Positions 18,170 to 28,290 of a DNA stretch of 52,732 nucleotides are shown here, in pieces (the stretch's first letter is position 1; every line of letters begins with the position of its first letter). Made by a program: the position numbers and the translations under genes. Where the stretch lies: positions 1 through 52,732 of the forward strand of contig JAOAIP010000056.1 of the NCBI GenBank assembly GCA_026414605.1, read 5' to 3'. The stretch comes from Bacteroidia bacterium. Lineage in GTDB: Bacteria; Bacteroidota; Bacteroidia; B-17B0; Aurantibacillaceae. The notes below the pieces were generated by a model. That model was given only the letters and a program-made list of their open reading frames with translations. It searched no databases and was not told where the DNA came from.

Positions 18170-20689
18170 ATGGAGAATAAAGAAAAAATTATCCCTATTA
18201 ACATTGAAGATGAAATGAAAACGGCGTACATTGATTATTCAATGTCGGTGATTGTATCTCGTGCCTTGCCCGATGTAAGAGATGGATTAAAACCTGTACA
18301 TAGAAGAGTATTGTATGGAATGTTAGAACTTGGGCTACAGCATAATAAACCCTATAAAAAATCGGCTCGTATTGTCGGAGAAGTGCTTGGTAAATACCAC
18401 CCTCACGGAGATGCCAGCGTTTATGATACAATGGTCAGAATGGCTCAAGATTGGAGTTTGCGTTATACCCTTGTAGATGGACAAGGTAACTTTGGAAGTA
18501 TGGACGGCGACCCACCTGCGGCAATGCGTTATACTGAAGCAAGATTAACCAAATTGGCAGAAGAACTGCTTGTAGATATAGATAAAGATACAGTAGATTT
18601 TAAACCCAATTTTGACGATTCATTACAAGAACCAACCGTTTTACCTGCACGATTCCCCAATTTATTAGTCAATGGAGCATCTGGTATAGCAGTGGGGATG
18701 GCCACCAATATGGCTCCGCACAATTTAAGAGAATGTATTGATGCAATAGTGGCTTATGTTAAAAACGAAGATATTAGTATTGAAGAATTAATGCAGTATA
18801 TAAAATGCCCCGATTTTCCAACAGGAGGAATTATTTATGGATACGAAGGTATCAAGGAGGCCTATTTAACAGGAAGAGGGAGAGTTGTTATCAGAGCCAA
18901 AACAGAAATAGAAGAACACAAAGATAAATTTAGAATCATAGTTACAGAAGTACCCTATCAGGTAAATAAAGCAGAAATGATAGAAGCCCAATGGAAATTG
19001 GTAGAAGATAAGAAAATAGAAGGTATTAGCGAAATTCGTGATGAAAGTAATAGAGAAGGTATTCGTATAGTTTATGAATTGAAAAGAGACGCCAATCCAC
19101 AAGTTGTATTAAATAATTTATTCAAGTATTCGGCATTACAATCCTATTTTAATATCAATAATGTTGTATTAGTCAATGGAAGACCTAAACTTTTAAATCT
19201 CAAAGACCTAATTAGATATTTTGTTTTGCATAGAATTGATGTTGTTGTAAGAAGAACAAAATACGAATTAAAAGAAGCCGAAAAAAGAGCCCATATTTTA
19301 CAAGGATTATTGATTGCTATTGATCATCTTGATGAAGTCATTCAAATTATTAGAGAAAGTGAAACCCCCGATTTAGCTAAAGACATTTTAATGCAAAAAT
19401 TTAATTTGACAGAAGTGCAAGCCCGAGCCATTTTAGATATGCGGTTAAGAACACTTACGGGACTTGAAAGAGATAAACTAAAAGCAGAGTACGATGACTT
19501 GATGAAAAAAATTGAATACTATAAAGAAGTACTATCTAATGAATCTTTGCAAAAGCAAATTGTGGTTGATGAATTGACTGAAATTAAAGAAAAATACGGA
19601 GATAATAGACGCACCGAACTTGTTCATAGTGCCGATGAAATTCGTATGGAAGATATTATTCCTGATGAAACAGTAGTAATTACTATTTCTCACCTTGGAT
19701 ATATCAAAAGAACTAATTTAGATGAATATAGAAAGCAAAATAGAGGAGGACGTGGTAGCAAAGGTGTAAGTACAAGAGAAGAAGATTTTGTAGAGCATTT
19801 ATTTATTGCTACTAATCACAATTATTTATTGTTATTTACCGAAAAAGGAAAATGCTACTGGTTAAGAGTGTTTGACATACCCGAAGGAAATAAACAAAGC
19901 AAAGGAAGACCTATTCAAAATCTTATTGCAATTGAACAAGACGATAAAATTCGTGCTTACATTAATGTTGAAACATTGAGCGATGAAAATTATATCAATA
20001 ATCACTATATAGTTTTATGTACCAAAAAAGGAATTATTAAGAAAACCGTTTTAGAAGAATATTCAAGACCTCGTACTTCGGGAATCATTGCAGTAAATAT
20101 CAAAGATGGCGATCAGTTAATAGAAGCAGTATTGACAGATGGTAAATCTGAAATAATGCTGGCTTCAAAATTTGGAAAAGTTTGCCGATTCACAGAAGAC
20201 AAAGTAAGGGCTATGGGACGTAATGCCAGCGGTGTTATTGGTATGGATTTAGAAGACGATACTTTTACTAACATTGAAAATGAAGTAATAGGAATGGTGG
20301 CTATAGAAAACAAAGAAAAAACTATAATGGTAGTGAGCGAAAAAGGTTATGGAAAACGTTCTGAAATAGATGAATATAGAATAACAAATAGAGGAGGAAA
20401 GGGAGTAAAAACTATTAATATCACAGACAAAACAGGATTATTAGTGGCTATTAAAACAGTTACAGATAAAGATGATTTAATGATTATTACCAAAAATGGT
20501 ACTACTATTCGTATGAGTGTAAAAGATATTCGGGTAATGGGAAGAAATACACAAGGTGTTCGCTTAATTAATTTGGACGAAAACGACGATATAGCCGCAG
20601 TTACAGTGGTAGAACACGAAGATATGGAAGAAGACAATACAACCAATGAAAATAATACAACCCCACCTTCATCTACAGATACTCAATAA
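18170..20689 (+). CDS. gyrA: DNA gyrase subunit A
   Basis: Breakage-reunion subunit of gyrase. It has 839 residues from the ATG at 18170, which gives the usual [39 protein letters not shown] start; the frame upstream to 18077 is a hydrophobic artefact that would cross the candidate promoter. The active-site tyrosine is Tyr121 ([10 protein letters not shown]). The GyrA box in [10 protein letters not shown] (the second RGGKG is near residue 742) marks it as gyrase rather than topoisomerase IV, followed by the six-bladed C-terminal domain and an acidic tail. The quinolone-contact segment reads [10 protein letters not shown], with Ala82 and Ser83 at the positions of E. coli Ser83 and Ala84; Asp86 is kept. 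Confidence 0.96.
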   Translation: MENKEKIIPINIEDEMKTAYIDYSMSVIVSRALPDVRDGLKPVHRRVLYGMLELGLQHNKPYKKSARIVGEVLGKYHPHGDASVYDTMVRMAQDWSLRYTLVDGQGNFGSMDGDPPAAMRYTEARLTKLAEELLVDIDKDTVDFKPNFDDSLQEPTVLPARFPNLLVNGASGIAVGMATNMAPHNLRECIDAIVAYVKNEDISIEELMQYIKCPDFPTGGIIYGYEGIKEAYLTGRGRVVIRAKTEIEEHKDKFRIIVTEVPYQVNKAEMIEAQWKLVEDKKIEGISEIRDESNREGIRIVYELKRDANPQVVLNNLFKYSALQSYFNINNVVLVNGRPKLLNLKDLIRYFVLHRIDVVVRRTKYELKEAEKRAHILQGLLIAIDHLDEVIQIIRESETPDLAKDILMQKFNLTEVQARAILDMRLRTLTGLERDKLKAEYDDLMKKIEYYKEVLSNESLQKQIVVDELTEIKEKYGDNRRTELVHSADEIRMEDIIPDETVVITISHLGYIKRTNLDEYRKQNRGGRGSKGVSTREEDFVEHLFIATNHNYLLLFTEKGKCYWLRVFDIPEGNKQSKGRPIQNLIAIEQDDKIRAYINVETLSDENYINNHYIVLCTKKGIIKKTVLEEYSRPRTSGIIAVNIKDGDQLIEAVLTDGKSEIMLASKFGKVCRFTEDKVRAMGRNASGVIGMDLEDDTFTNIENEVIGMVAIENKEKTIMVVSEKGYGKRSEIDEYRITNRGGKGVKTINITDKTGLLVAIKTVTDKDDLMIITKNGTTIRMSVKDIRVMGRNTQGVRLINLDENDDIAAVTVVEHEDMEEDNTTNENNTTPPSSTDTQ

Positions 20690-20753
20690 TTTTAAAGAAA
20701 AATATCCTTTGACTTAAACAATAATGAATTAAAATCAAAATAATGAACAGTTT

Positions 20754-22070
20754 ATGGGAAATTTAAATTTAAAGGGAAATATACTTGTAAATGATTTTAT
20801 TCAAGAACTCAAATGGCGGGGACAATTCAATAATGCTACACCTGAAATTGAAAATTTATTAAATCAAGAAAAAATAACAGGTTATATTGGTTTTGACCCC
20901 ACATCAGATTCTTTACACGTAGGAAGTTTAGCACAAATTATTACTCTTATTCGTTTTCAAAAATATGGACATAAACCCATTGCACTTGTAGGTGGTGCTA
21001 CAGGAATGATTGGTGACCCAAGTGGAAAAAAAGCAGAACGAAAATTACTTTCAGAAGAAGAAATTCGTTATAATGCTGAAAAAATTAAAACTCAATTAAA
21101 TACTATTCTCAATAATAACCCTTTTGCTTCTGAACCTATAGAAATGGTCAATAATATAGATTGGATTAAAAACTTAACTGTTATTGATTTTTTAAGAGAC
21201 ATTGGAAAGCGATTTACTGTAAATTATATGTTAGCAAAAGATTCAGTAAAATCAAGATTAGAAACAGAAATTAGTTTTACCGAGTTTACTTATCAGATAC
21301 TACAAGCATACGATTTTTATTGGCTATTTACGCATAAAAACTGCAAACTACAAATGGGCGGTTCTGACCAATGGGGCAATATCACTTCAGGTATTGAATT
21401 GATTAGAAAAATGACGGGCGAAGAAGCCCACGGAATTACGACTAATTTAATCACAAAAGCAGATGGAACAAAATTTGGCAAAACCGAAAGTGGCAATGTA
21501 TGGTTGGATAGAAATAAAACCTCACCATATAAGTTTTATCAATTTTGGATAAACACTTCTGATGAAGATGCAAAAAACTTTATTAAGATATTTACTTTTT
21601 TAGAAAAAGAAGAAATAGATGAGTTAATTGAAAAACATTTTCAAGCCCCTCACGAAAGATTATTACAGAAAAGATTAGCAAAAGAAGTAACCACATTAGT
21701 TCATAGTAAACAAGATTATGAAGATGCTGTAAAAGCATCTGATATTTTGTTTAATGGAAGTATAGAAGAATTGGCTCAATTACCAGATGATTTATTTAAG
21801 GATATAATGGAAGGTGTACCTGTAAGTCATATTCCATATTCCACATTGGAGAGTGGAGTAGAAGTTGTAGATTTTTTAACTACATACACCAACATACTAC
21901 CCAGTAAAAGTGAAGCCCGCAAAATGATTCAATCCAATGCTATTTCTATAAATAAACAAAAAATTTCAGATACTAAACAACTTATCACATCCAACCATCT
22001 CATCAATAACAAATACATTTTAGTTCAAAAAGGCAAAAAAAATTATTATCTTTGCTATGCAGAAAAATAA
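20754..22070 (+). CDS. tyrS: Tyrosyl-tRNA synthetase
   Basis: Class I aminoacyl-tRNA synthetase charging tRNA-Tyr. It has 438 residues, close to the usual 430. The HIGH-type motif is HVGS within GFDPTSDSLHVGSLAQI, followed by GGATGMIGDPSGK. The tyrosine and tRNA site segments YQILQAYDFYWLF and MGGSDQWGNI are present, and the KMSKS-type loop is KFGKT (ADGTKFGKTESGNVW). The S4 domain covers the last ~65 residues (SKSEARKMIQSNAISINKQKI). The ATG at 20754 gives a slightly long N-terminus before VNDFIQELKWRG, but no closer in-frame start is available. Confidence 0.95.
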   Translation: MGNLNLKGNILVNDFIQELKWRGQFNNATPEIENLLNQEKITGYIGFDPTSDSLHVGSLAQIITLIRFQKYGHKPIALVGGATGMIGDPSGKKAERKLLSEEEIRYNAEKIKTQLNTILNNNPFASEPIEMVNNIDWIKNLTVIDFLRDIGKRFTVNYMLAKDSVKSRLETEISFTEFTYQILQAYDFYWLFTHKNCKLQMGGSDQWGNITSGIELIRKMTGEEAHGITTNLITKADGTKFGKTESGNVWLDRNKTSPYKFYQFWINTSDEDAKNFIKIFTFLEKEEIDELIEKHFQAPHERLLQKRLAKEVTTLVHSKQDYEDAVKASDILFNGSIEELAQLPDDLFKDIMEGVPVSHIPYSTLESGVEVVDFLTTYTNILPSKSEARKMIQSNAISINKQKISDTKQLITSNHLINNKYILVQKGKKNYYLCYAEK

Positions 22071-22123
22071 ACATTATTGATTAGTGATAAATTGCAAATT
22101 GAAAGCAATAAGTAATAAATCAC

Positions 22124-22172
22124 GTAGGGATAAAATTTTTGTAAAAAAACAAACAGGCAAAATACAATAGCA
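22124..22172 (+). repeat. Degenerate relic of the dispersed repeat core
   Basis: GTAGGGATAAAAT at 22124-22136 and GGCAAAATACAATAGCA at 22156-22172 match two blocks of the repeat at 41938-42275. The span is almost the same (49 versus 47 bases), but the hairpin-forming GCCCCGAAGGG bases are replaced by A-rich sequence. The rest of the 147-base tyrS-rpoN spacer shows nothing else clear. Confidence 0.6.
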
Positions 22173-22217
22173 TAAGATAAGTAATAATAATACAATATAA
22201 AAAAACTTTCTGTTCAA

Positions 22218-23741
22218 ATGGGCATTAAGCAAGTACAATCATTAAAACAACAATTAAAACTCACACCACAACAAATACAACTTTTGAAGTTGATTCAAAT
22301 GCCTATTACAGCATTAGAACAAAAAATTCAAGAAGAATTAGAAAACAACCCTGCATTAGAAACACTTGACTCTGCAAATGAAATTGATGAAAATGAAGAT
22401 ATCAACTCAAACGATACCATAGACACTGAAGAAGAAAACAACAATGAAGAAAACGAGGTAGACAATGAAGAATATGAACTTTCTAAAAACAATGAAGTAG
22501 ATATAGAAGAGTATATGGATGATGAAGAAATGGATTCTTACAAATACGATGCAAATAATTATTCATCTGAAAAAGAAAATGATTTTTTTACAAACAATAT
22601 CGCCGTTTCTTCCAATACAGAATCCAATTTATCAGACCTTTTGCTTGATCAATTAGAAATGCTTGATTTAGATGAAAAGCAACATCAAATAGGAGAATAC
22701 ATTATAGGTTGTTTGGATGACGATGGTTATTTAAGAAGAGATTTACAAAGTATTTCAAATGACTTGCTGTTTATCTATAACATCAATGCATCCGTTGATG
22801 AAATTGAAGAAGTATTAAAAAAAATACAAAGTTTTGATCCGCCTGGTATAGCCGCCCGAAGTATTCAAGAATCCTTGCATCTTCAATTACAAAGAAAATT
22901 ACAACAAGATCCTAATAACCAATCATTAAAAACGGCTCTTACGCTTGTAGATAAATATTTTGATGATTATTCTAAAAAACATTTTGATAAATTAATGTTC
23001 AAGTTAAATATCTATGAACAAGAATTAAAAGACGCTATTAATGAAATTGTGCATCTCAATCCTCGTCCTGGATATACTTATACATCTGAAAAAGCAATGA
23101 CCGTTATTCCCGATTTTATTGTAAATATCGTAGATGGTAAGCCCGAATTGAGTTTGAATAATGCACTATTGCCTGAACTTACTATTAGTAAGGAATACAT
23201 TCAAATGCTCAATGAATACAGCAAGCAAAAAAATAAAGAATTAAAAGAAGCCAGTAAGTTTATCAAAACAAAAATTGACGAAGCCAAATGGTTTATTGAT
23301 GCATTGCAACAAAGAGAACGAATTTTACTAACAGCAATGTATCAAATTATGGAAGCACAAAAAGAATTCTTTTTAACAGGCGATCAAAGTAAATTAAAAC
23401 CCTTGTTATTAAAAGACATTGCTGAAAAAATCAACGCCGATATTTCCACCGTATCACGTATTGTAAATAGTAAATATGTTTTGACACCTTTTGGTGTTTT
23501 TCCATTAAAATTTTTCTTCTCAGAATCAATGACCACCGACTCAGGAGAAGAAGTCAGCAATAAAGAAATTAAACACTTTATTCAAGAAGCCATTCAATAC
23601 GAAGACAAAAAAAATCCTCTCACAGACGATCAACTTCGTGATTTATTAAATAAAAAAGGATACAATATAGCAAGACGCACCGTGGCTAAATACAGAGAAC
23701 AACTCGGCATTCCTGTGGCTCGTCTCAGAAAAGAACTCTAA
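22218..23741 (+). CDS. rpoN: RNA polymerase sigma-54 factor
   Basis: Alternative sigma factor that needs an AAA+ activator to open promoters. It has 507 residues. The Gln/Leu-rich region I is at 1-47 (KQQLKLTPQQIQLLKLIQMP... QEELENNPALE). A very acidic Asn/Glu-rich region II follows at about 50-115. Then come the core-binding domain (GEYIIGCLDDDGYL, FDPPGIAARSIQESL, LNPRPG), the helix-turn-helix (LLKDIAEKINADISTVSRIVNSKYV), and the RpoN box at the C-terminus (ARRTVAKYREQL). Everything needed is present. No sigma-54 activator gene is in the window. Confidence 0.96.
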   Translation: MGIKQVQSLKQQLKLTPQQIQLLKLIQMPITALEQKIQEELENNPALETLDSANEIDENEDINSNDTIDTEEENNNEENEVDNEEYELSKNNEVDIEEYMDDEEMDSYKYDANNYSSEKENDFFTNNIAVSSNTESNLSDLLLDQLEMLDLDEKQHQIGEYIIGCLDDDGYLRRDLQSISNDLLFIYNINASVDEIEEVLKKIQSFDPPGIAARSIQESLHLQLQRKLQQDPNNQSLKTALTLVDKYFDDYSKKHFDKLMFKLNIYEQELKDAINEIVHLNPRPGYTYTSEKAMTVIPDFIVNIVDGKPELSLNNALLPELTISKEYIQMLNEYSKQKNKELKEASKFIKTKIDEAKWFIDALQQRERILLTAMYQIMEAQKEFFLTGDQSKLKPLLLKDIAEKINADISTVSRIVNSKYVLTPFGVFPLKFFFSESMTTDSGEEVSNKEIKHFIQEAIQYEDKKNPLTDDQLRDLLNKKGYNIARRTVAKYREQLGIPVARLRKEL

Positions 23742-23754
23742 TATCATTTTGTAT

Positions 23755-24198
23755 ATGAAACATCTTCTTTGTATTTTTATTTTGTTTCTCACTTTATCCT
23801 GTAAACATTCAACAACAACATCAAGATCTTCACAAGATAGTTTAATCATCATCTTAAAAACTCAAATTAAAACACTTCAAGAAGTACCTGTTTATTCAAA
23901 AGAAAAATTTTCATTAAATGATACATTATCCTACAAAGATTCACTTTTATACAATACTGTTTTACAAAATTATGAGTTAGCCATCAATACAATGGATAGC
24001 ATTCGCCACATACTTCCACAAATCATTAATGAAAGTAATCAATTAACACCATTCTCTAATATCCAAGATACACAACTTATTCATCGCTTAGAATACTTAA
24101 CAAAAATAAATGCTTTATATCTTGAAGAATATCAAAAAGCCACTGCTATTGCTGAACAAAATAAAGCATTATTAAAAATTTTATCAACGACAAAATAA
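23755..24198 (+). CDS. Small lipoprotein, unknown function
   Basis: Predicted lipoprotein of 147 residues. From the ATG at 23755 a signal peptide leads to the lipobox LTLSC with Cys16 as the acylated residue. A TTG at 23749 is a less likely start. The mature part is polar and helical, with heptad-like Leu/Ile spacing over about residues 30-140, suggesting a coiled coil. I do not recognise the family. It lies 13 bases after rpoN and two bases before the ybeY fusion, so the three are probably co-transcribed. Confidence 0.65.
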   Translation: MKHLLCIFILFLTLSCKHSTTTSRSSQDSLIIILKTQIKTLQEVPVYSKEKFSLNDTLSYKDSLLYNTVLQNYELAINTMDSIRHILPQIINESNQLTPFSNIQDTQLIHRLEYLTKINALYLEEYQKATAIAEQNKALLKILSTTK

Positions 24199-24200
24199 CT

Positions 24201-25919
24201 ATGCCCTCAATTGATTTTAATAATTTTCCCAAACAGCATCTGTCTTATGATTTAAAAGCAATTAAAAATTGGATTAAAGAAGTCATTAAACAAGAATTGC
24301 ACTCACTTTCTACAGTGGTTTATAATTTTGTATCTGATGAAGAATTATTAAAAATCAATCAACAGTTTTTAAATCATCATTATTACACCGATATTATTAC
24401 TTTTGATTATTCTACTGATAACCAAATTGAAGGTGAAATTTTTATTAGCATTGATAGAGTGCTTGAAAATGCCAAATTGAATAATGTTCCAATAGAAGAA
24501 GAATTTTTAAGAGTGATTATTCACGGGATACTACATTTGTGTGGCTATAACGACCACAGCATTGATGAACAAAAAAGAATGCGATTAAAAGAAAATCAAT
24601 ACATAAAACTTTTTTATTCAAAACATCTTAAAACAAAAACTATGAAAAAGAAAAACAAAGCATCAAAAAACACAACTGTATTTAAGCCCGAATCATTAAT
24701 GATGTCGTATGGCTACAAACCCGAACTTTCTGTTGGTGCTATCAAATGTCCTATTTATCAAACTTCTACTTTTGTTTTTCATACCGCAGAAGAAGGAAAA
24801 GCATTTTTTGAACTTGCCTATGGTAAAAGAGAAAAAAAGCCCAAAGAAGAACTTGGTTTGATTTATAGCCGTTTGAATAATCCTGACATTGAGATATTAG
24901 AAGACCGACTTTGTTTATGGGACGAGTCAGAAGCCGCAGCCGTATTTGAAAGTGGTATGGCTGCCATTAGCACCGTGTTTTTTGAATTTTTATCTCCCGG
25001 TGATGTGTTTTTATACAGTGCCCCCTTATACGGCGGAACAGAGCATTTCATCAATCACGTGTTGAATAAATTTAATATACAAGGCATTCAATTTAATCAT
25101 CAACACAGCAAAAAGGATATTATACAACTTATAGAAAAACAAAATTTAAAAGACAAACTAAAACTTATTTACATAGAAACACCTTCTAATCCTGTCAATA
25201 CGCTCATTGATATTGAAATGTGCAAAGAAATTGCAGATTATTTTTCTACCAAACAAAACAAAGTAATTGTTGTCGTAGATAATACTTACCTTGGTCCATT
25301 ATGGCAACATCCATTAAAACACGGATCGGACTTAGTGCTTTATTCTGCTACAAAATATATTGGTGGACATAGCGATCTTATTGCGGGGGCTTGCCTTGGA
25401 TCTAAAGAACTTATTCAAAGAATCAAAACACTTCGTTCTTTTCTTGGAAATATGGCAGGACCTTGGACAGGATGGCTGTTGTTAAGAAGTTTAGAAACAC
25501 TCAAAGTAAGAATGGAACAACAAGCACAAAATGCAATAAAAATTGCAGAATTTTTGAATAAACATCCAAAAGTAGAAAAAGTGCTTTATTTAGGATTACT
25601 TGACAAAAAGAATCCGCAATACAAAATTTATCAAAAGCAATGTCTATCGCCCGGTGCAATGCTTAGTTTTTATGTAAAAGGAAAAGAAAAGCAAGCATTC
25701 AAGTTTCTCAACCATCTTAAATTAATTCATTTGGCAGTAAGTTTAGGTAGTACAGAATCATTAGCAGAACATCCTGCAACAATGACTCACGCCAGCGTTC
25801 CTGCCGAAGAAAAACTACAATACGGCATTACAGAAAATATGATTCGCCTATCCGTTGGAATAGAAAACGTAGATGATTTAATTGCAGATATAGATCAAGC
25901 GTTGAATAAAATAAGTTAA
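24201..25919 (+). CDS. ybeY: YbeY endoribonuclease fused to a cystathionine gamma-synthase family PLP enzyme
   Basis: One frame of 572 codons holds two complete enzymes. Residues 1-147 are YbeY, the rRNA-maturation metallo-RNase, with the zinc motif HGILHLCGYNDH (His108, His112 and Asp118 or His119). Residues 148-572 are a whole gamma-family PLP enzyme of Cys/Met metabolism: VFKPESLMMSYGYKPELSVGAIKCPIYQTSTF, FESGMAAIST, IETPSNPVNTLIDI, VVDNTYLGP, the PLP lysine Lys385 in SATKYIGGHSD, and SVGIENVDDL near the end. No stop separates them. The second part begins MKKKNKASKNTT at Met148 (24642), where free-standing relatives also start, so it could be made separately from an internal start. The linker (about residues 138-147) reads like translated spacer, pointing to a lost stop codon or an indel rather than a designed fusion. 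Confidence 0.85.
   Translation: MPSIDFNNFPKQHLSYDLKAIKNWIKEVIKQELHSLSTVVYNFVSDEELLKINQQFLNHHYYTDIITFDYSTDNQIEGEIFISIDRVLENAKLNNVPIEEEFLRVIIHGILHLCGYNDHSIDEQKRMRLKENQYIKLFYSKHLKTKTMKKKNKASKNTTVFKPESLMMSYGYKPELSVGAIKCPIYQTSTFVFHTAEEGKAFFELAYGKREKKPKEELGLIYSRLNNPDIEILEDRLCLWDESEAAAVFESGMAAISTVFFEFLSPGDVFLYSAPLYGGTEHFINHVLNKFNIQGIQFNHQHSKKDIIQLIEKQNLKDKLKLIYIETPSNPVNTLIDIEMCKEIADYFSTKQNKVIVVVDNTYLGPLWQHPLKHGSDLVLYSATKYIGGHSDLIAGACLGSKELIQRIKTLRSFLGNMAGPWTGWLLLRSLETLKVRMEQQAQNAIKIAEFLNKHPKVEKVLYLGLLDKKNPQYKIYQKQCLSPGAMLSFYVKGKEKQAFKFLNHLKLIHLAVSLGSTESLAEHPATMTHASVPAEEKLQYGITENMIRLSVGIENVDDLIADIDQALNKIS
24642..24644 (+). other. Probable internal start of the PLP enzyme
   Basis: In-frame ATG (Met148 of the fusion) at the position where stand-alone cystathionine gamma-synthase family proteins of Bacteroidota begin. 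No Shine-Dalgarno is seen before it, which is normal in this genome. The other two frames have stops just upstream, for example TAA at about 24603 and 24630, so a single base gain or loss in this AT-rich stretch would separate the two genes. Confidence 0.45.
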
Positions 25920-25927
25920 ATAATTAA

Positions 25928-26066
25928 TCACTATTGCCTAAAATGTTTTTTGAAATTATATGAAAAATATCAATAGTGACAATGAAAAGCAGGGATAAGA
26001 AAGAGGGGAGAGTGATTTTTCAAACCATCATATTTTTTTATTAACCGTTATTTTAGGCAATAGTGA
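25928..26066. repeat. 17-bp perfect inverted repeat between convergent genes
   Basis: The left arm TCACTATTGCCTAAAAT (25928-25944) and right arm ATTTTAGGCAATAGTGA (26050-26066) are exact reverse complements separated by 105 bases. CAATAGTGA also occurs at 25971-25979 and could pair with the first nine bases of the left arm, giving an alternative shorter hairpin. The element fills almost the whole space between two stop codons, so it may act as a two-way terminator or be a small non-autonomous mobile element. No clear target duplication was seen. Confidence 0.8.
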
Positions 26067-26087
26067 AAATGATCATAATACCATTTC

Positions 26088-28154
26088 TCATATTACTCCA
26101 TTCCACCTTCTTACTGCCCATTCAAGAGTAGCCAATAACACAATGAGTGCGAAAATATACTTGTTGTCAATCCAGTATTGATAAGTATCTTGTTGGGTAA
26201 CAATCGTTTTAATGTTTTCATCCTTTTGAATGTCTTCATAAATAGTTTGGTATTTATCAAGAGTATAAAACTTTCCACCTGTTTTGTTGGCTAATGCTTT
26301 GAGTAATGAGTGTTGGGCTACCAAATTGTTTTGCTCAATAGAAAGTGGTAAGATGTGAACTTTGCCCATTTGTTTATAGTCCTTGCCTTTGTATTGTGTG
26401 TAAGCAGTGTAAGTATATTCTCCTGCGGGCAAATTCCCTGCGTTCAAAAAATAATACGATGTGGATTTATTAAACACGTATTTGTATTCTCGTTTGTTGG
26501 CGTCTTCTAACTTTAAGAACACATCGGGTTCTGTACTATTTTGCATAGTTTCATTTAAGAATTCTGCCCGTACGTGTAAAGGTTCATTTTCATTTATTGT
26601 AGCAGGTATGAATACCTTGAAGGGCGACTTATCTCTTTTGATAGACAGGTAGCGAAAGGTCTGCGTAATCAAATGAGAAAACCATTCGTGATTTTGTTTT
26701 AATTGATAATTAGTCATTTTCCATTTCCATAAGCCATCTCCCAAAAATACAGCGTATTTACCTTGCGTTGTAGAAGTTACATACATCAATGGCAAGTCCG
26801 TGAGTACATTATTGATTTTTTGAAAATATAAAATTTCGGATTCACCAAGTGGAGAATAATTGCCATAAGGAGCAAGAATAATGGGCAATTGTTGGCTTAA
26901 TGAAGCATCCTCTTCAGTAATAGAAAATGCAGAAAAATTGGAATTGAAATAGCATTCTATTTCGTTGCTTTGTTGTGGCAAGTATTGTTTGATACTCAAA
27001 AGTTTGTTGTTTAATGCCGATACATTGTTACTAATGACAAACATTGGAATAGAAGATGCCCAGCATTTATTGAATAATGGCGAATTAACATCCGGCGAAT
27101 GATACACAATCACATCGTATTTATGGATGTCTTGATTTAATGAAGATTCTGAAAACACATCTGTTTCGTATTGTTCAGAAGAATGAAGCACTTGGCGAAT
27201 AGCAGAAATATCGGGATGTGGGGCAGAGTAGAGGAATAGTACTTTGGTTTTGTTTTCTATCACATTCACCACAAAATATGCCATGTTGTTGTGTGTATTG
27301 TTTTCATCTTTTAAGATGGTAGTTTGCACCTTGTAGGTATGATGTCCGCCTTTGTTAGCGGGCAGTTGAAAGGATACAGAAGTGAGATCTTGTTTATCAG
27401 AGTTAATCAATATCTCTTTGTTACTAATTTCTTGATTGTTTTCGGAAATACTCACTTTTATTTTTTCTTGTTTGACACCGGATGATTTAATCAGTACTTC
27501 AGCAATAAAATCATTCCCTATAAAAACAGAATTGTTGTGTAGAATTTTTTTAATGGCAATATCTTTGTATATGGTGGTATCGCCCGTACCTATTACATAT
27601 ACAGGATAGTCCAATGTTTGAGCCAAAGAAATAGGATGAATGCCTTCATTAAAAATGCCATCGGTTATTAAAATCATTGCACTAATGGGTCTATTACCAA
27701 GCGTTTGATGGATAACATTCCAGATATTTTCAGCATTTGTTTTGAGTTCATTCAATGTAATTTTTTCAGGATTGAAATGGATATTTTCGCCAAATGAAAT
27801 GACTTGAACATCCATTTTATCTTTGAATCCTTCTACTAATTCAGGAAATTGTTTTTGAATAAATGCAAGGACTTCACTTGAATCCTTTGCACTTTTCATA
27901 GATTGGCTATTATCAACGGCAATCAATAAAACGGGCTTGATGTATTCGTTTTTTGTAAATTTTGAATATAAATTAAGCAACAACAATCCAAGAATAGACA
28001 ACAAAATAGCCCGAATGCTAAATAATAAAGCACGGATATTTTTTGAAAATACAGTAGAAGTGTTTTTGAAGTAATACTGAAAATATGCAATACCAAAGGA
28101 AAATACCAGAATAACGATCAACCACCACCAACTATGTTCCGAATAAATGATCAA
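26088..28154 (-). CDS. von Willebrand factor A domain membrane protein
   Basis: Membrane protein of 688 residues. Two hydrophobic helices (about 10-28 and 42-62) precede a VWA domain with an intact metal-binding MIDAS start, DNSQS (Asp81, Ser83, Ser85), and the later ILITDGIFNEG. A long beta-rich region (about 195-640) follows, then a last helix near the C-terminus (about 667-685). This resembles the Bat-type envelope proteins of Bacteroidota but is not confidently one of BatA-D. The start seems to be TTG at 28154; no ATG fits. It is the third gene after ruvA and sprA on this strand. A surface or stress role is a guess. Confidence 0.72.
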   Translation of the reverse strand: MIIYSEHSWWWLIVILVFSFGIAYFQYYFKNTSTVFSKNIRALLFSIRAILLSILGLLLLNLYSKFTKNEYIKPVLLIAVDNSQSMKSAKDSSEVLAFIQKQFPELVEGFKDKMDVQVISFGENIHFNPEKITLNELKTNAENIWNVIHQTLGNRPISAMILITDGIFNEGIHPISLAQTLDYPVYVIGTGDTTIYKDIAIKKILHNNSVFIGNDFIAEVLIKSSGVKQEKIKVSISENNQEISNKEILINSDKQDLTSVSFQLPANKGGHHTYKVQTTILKDENNTHNNMAYFVVNVIENKTKVLFLYSAPHPDISAIRQVLHSSEQYETDVFSESSLNQDIHKYDVIVYHSPDVNSPLFNKCWASSIPMFVISNNVSALNNKLLSIKQYLPQQSNEIECYFNSNFSAFSITEEDASLSQQLPIILAPYGNYSPLGESEILYFQKINNVLTDLPLMYVTSTTQGKYAVFLGDGLWKWKMTNYQLKQNHEWFSHLITQTFRYLSIKRDKSPFKVFIPATINENEPLHVRAEFLNETMQNSTEPDVFLKLEDANKREYKYVFNKSTSYYFLNAGNLPAGEYTYTAYTQYKGKDYKQMGKVHILPLSIEQNNLVAQHSLLKALANKTGGKFYTLDKYQTIYEDIQKDENIKTIVTQQDTYQYWIDNKYIFALIVLLATLEWAVRRWNGVI

Positions 28155-28290
28155 ATTTTTTTGTGTGTGAAAGTAAGGAAATTAAAGTAATGGATTTGTA
28201 AAATGTTTGGAGAGGATATACATAAAATTTGAAATTTTTTTCTCTTTATGTTGTTTTTACCACTTACAACAGGTTATCTAATAATCATCA

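Noticed and set aside
20347-20646. 99-codon minus-strand frame in gyrA
   Set aside because: Antisense shadow rich in Ser/Val/Ile with no motif or promoter.
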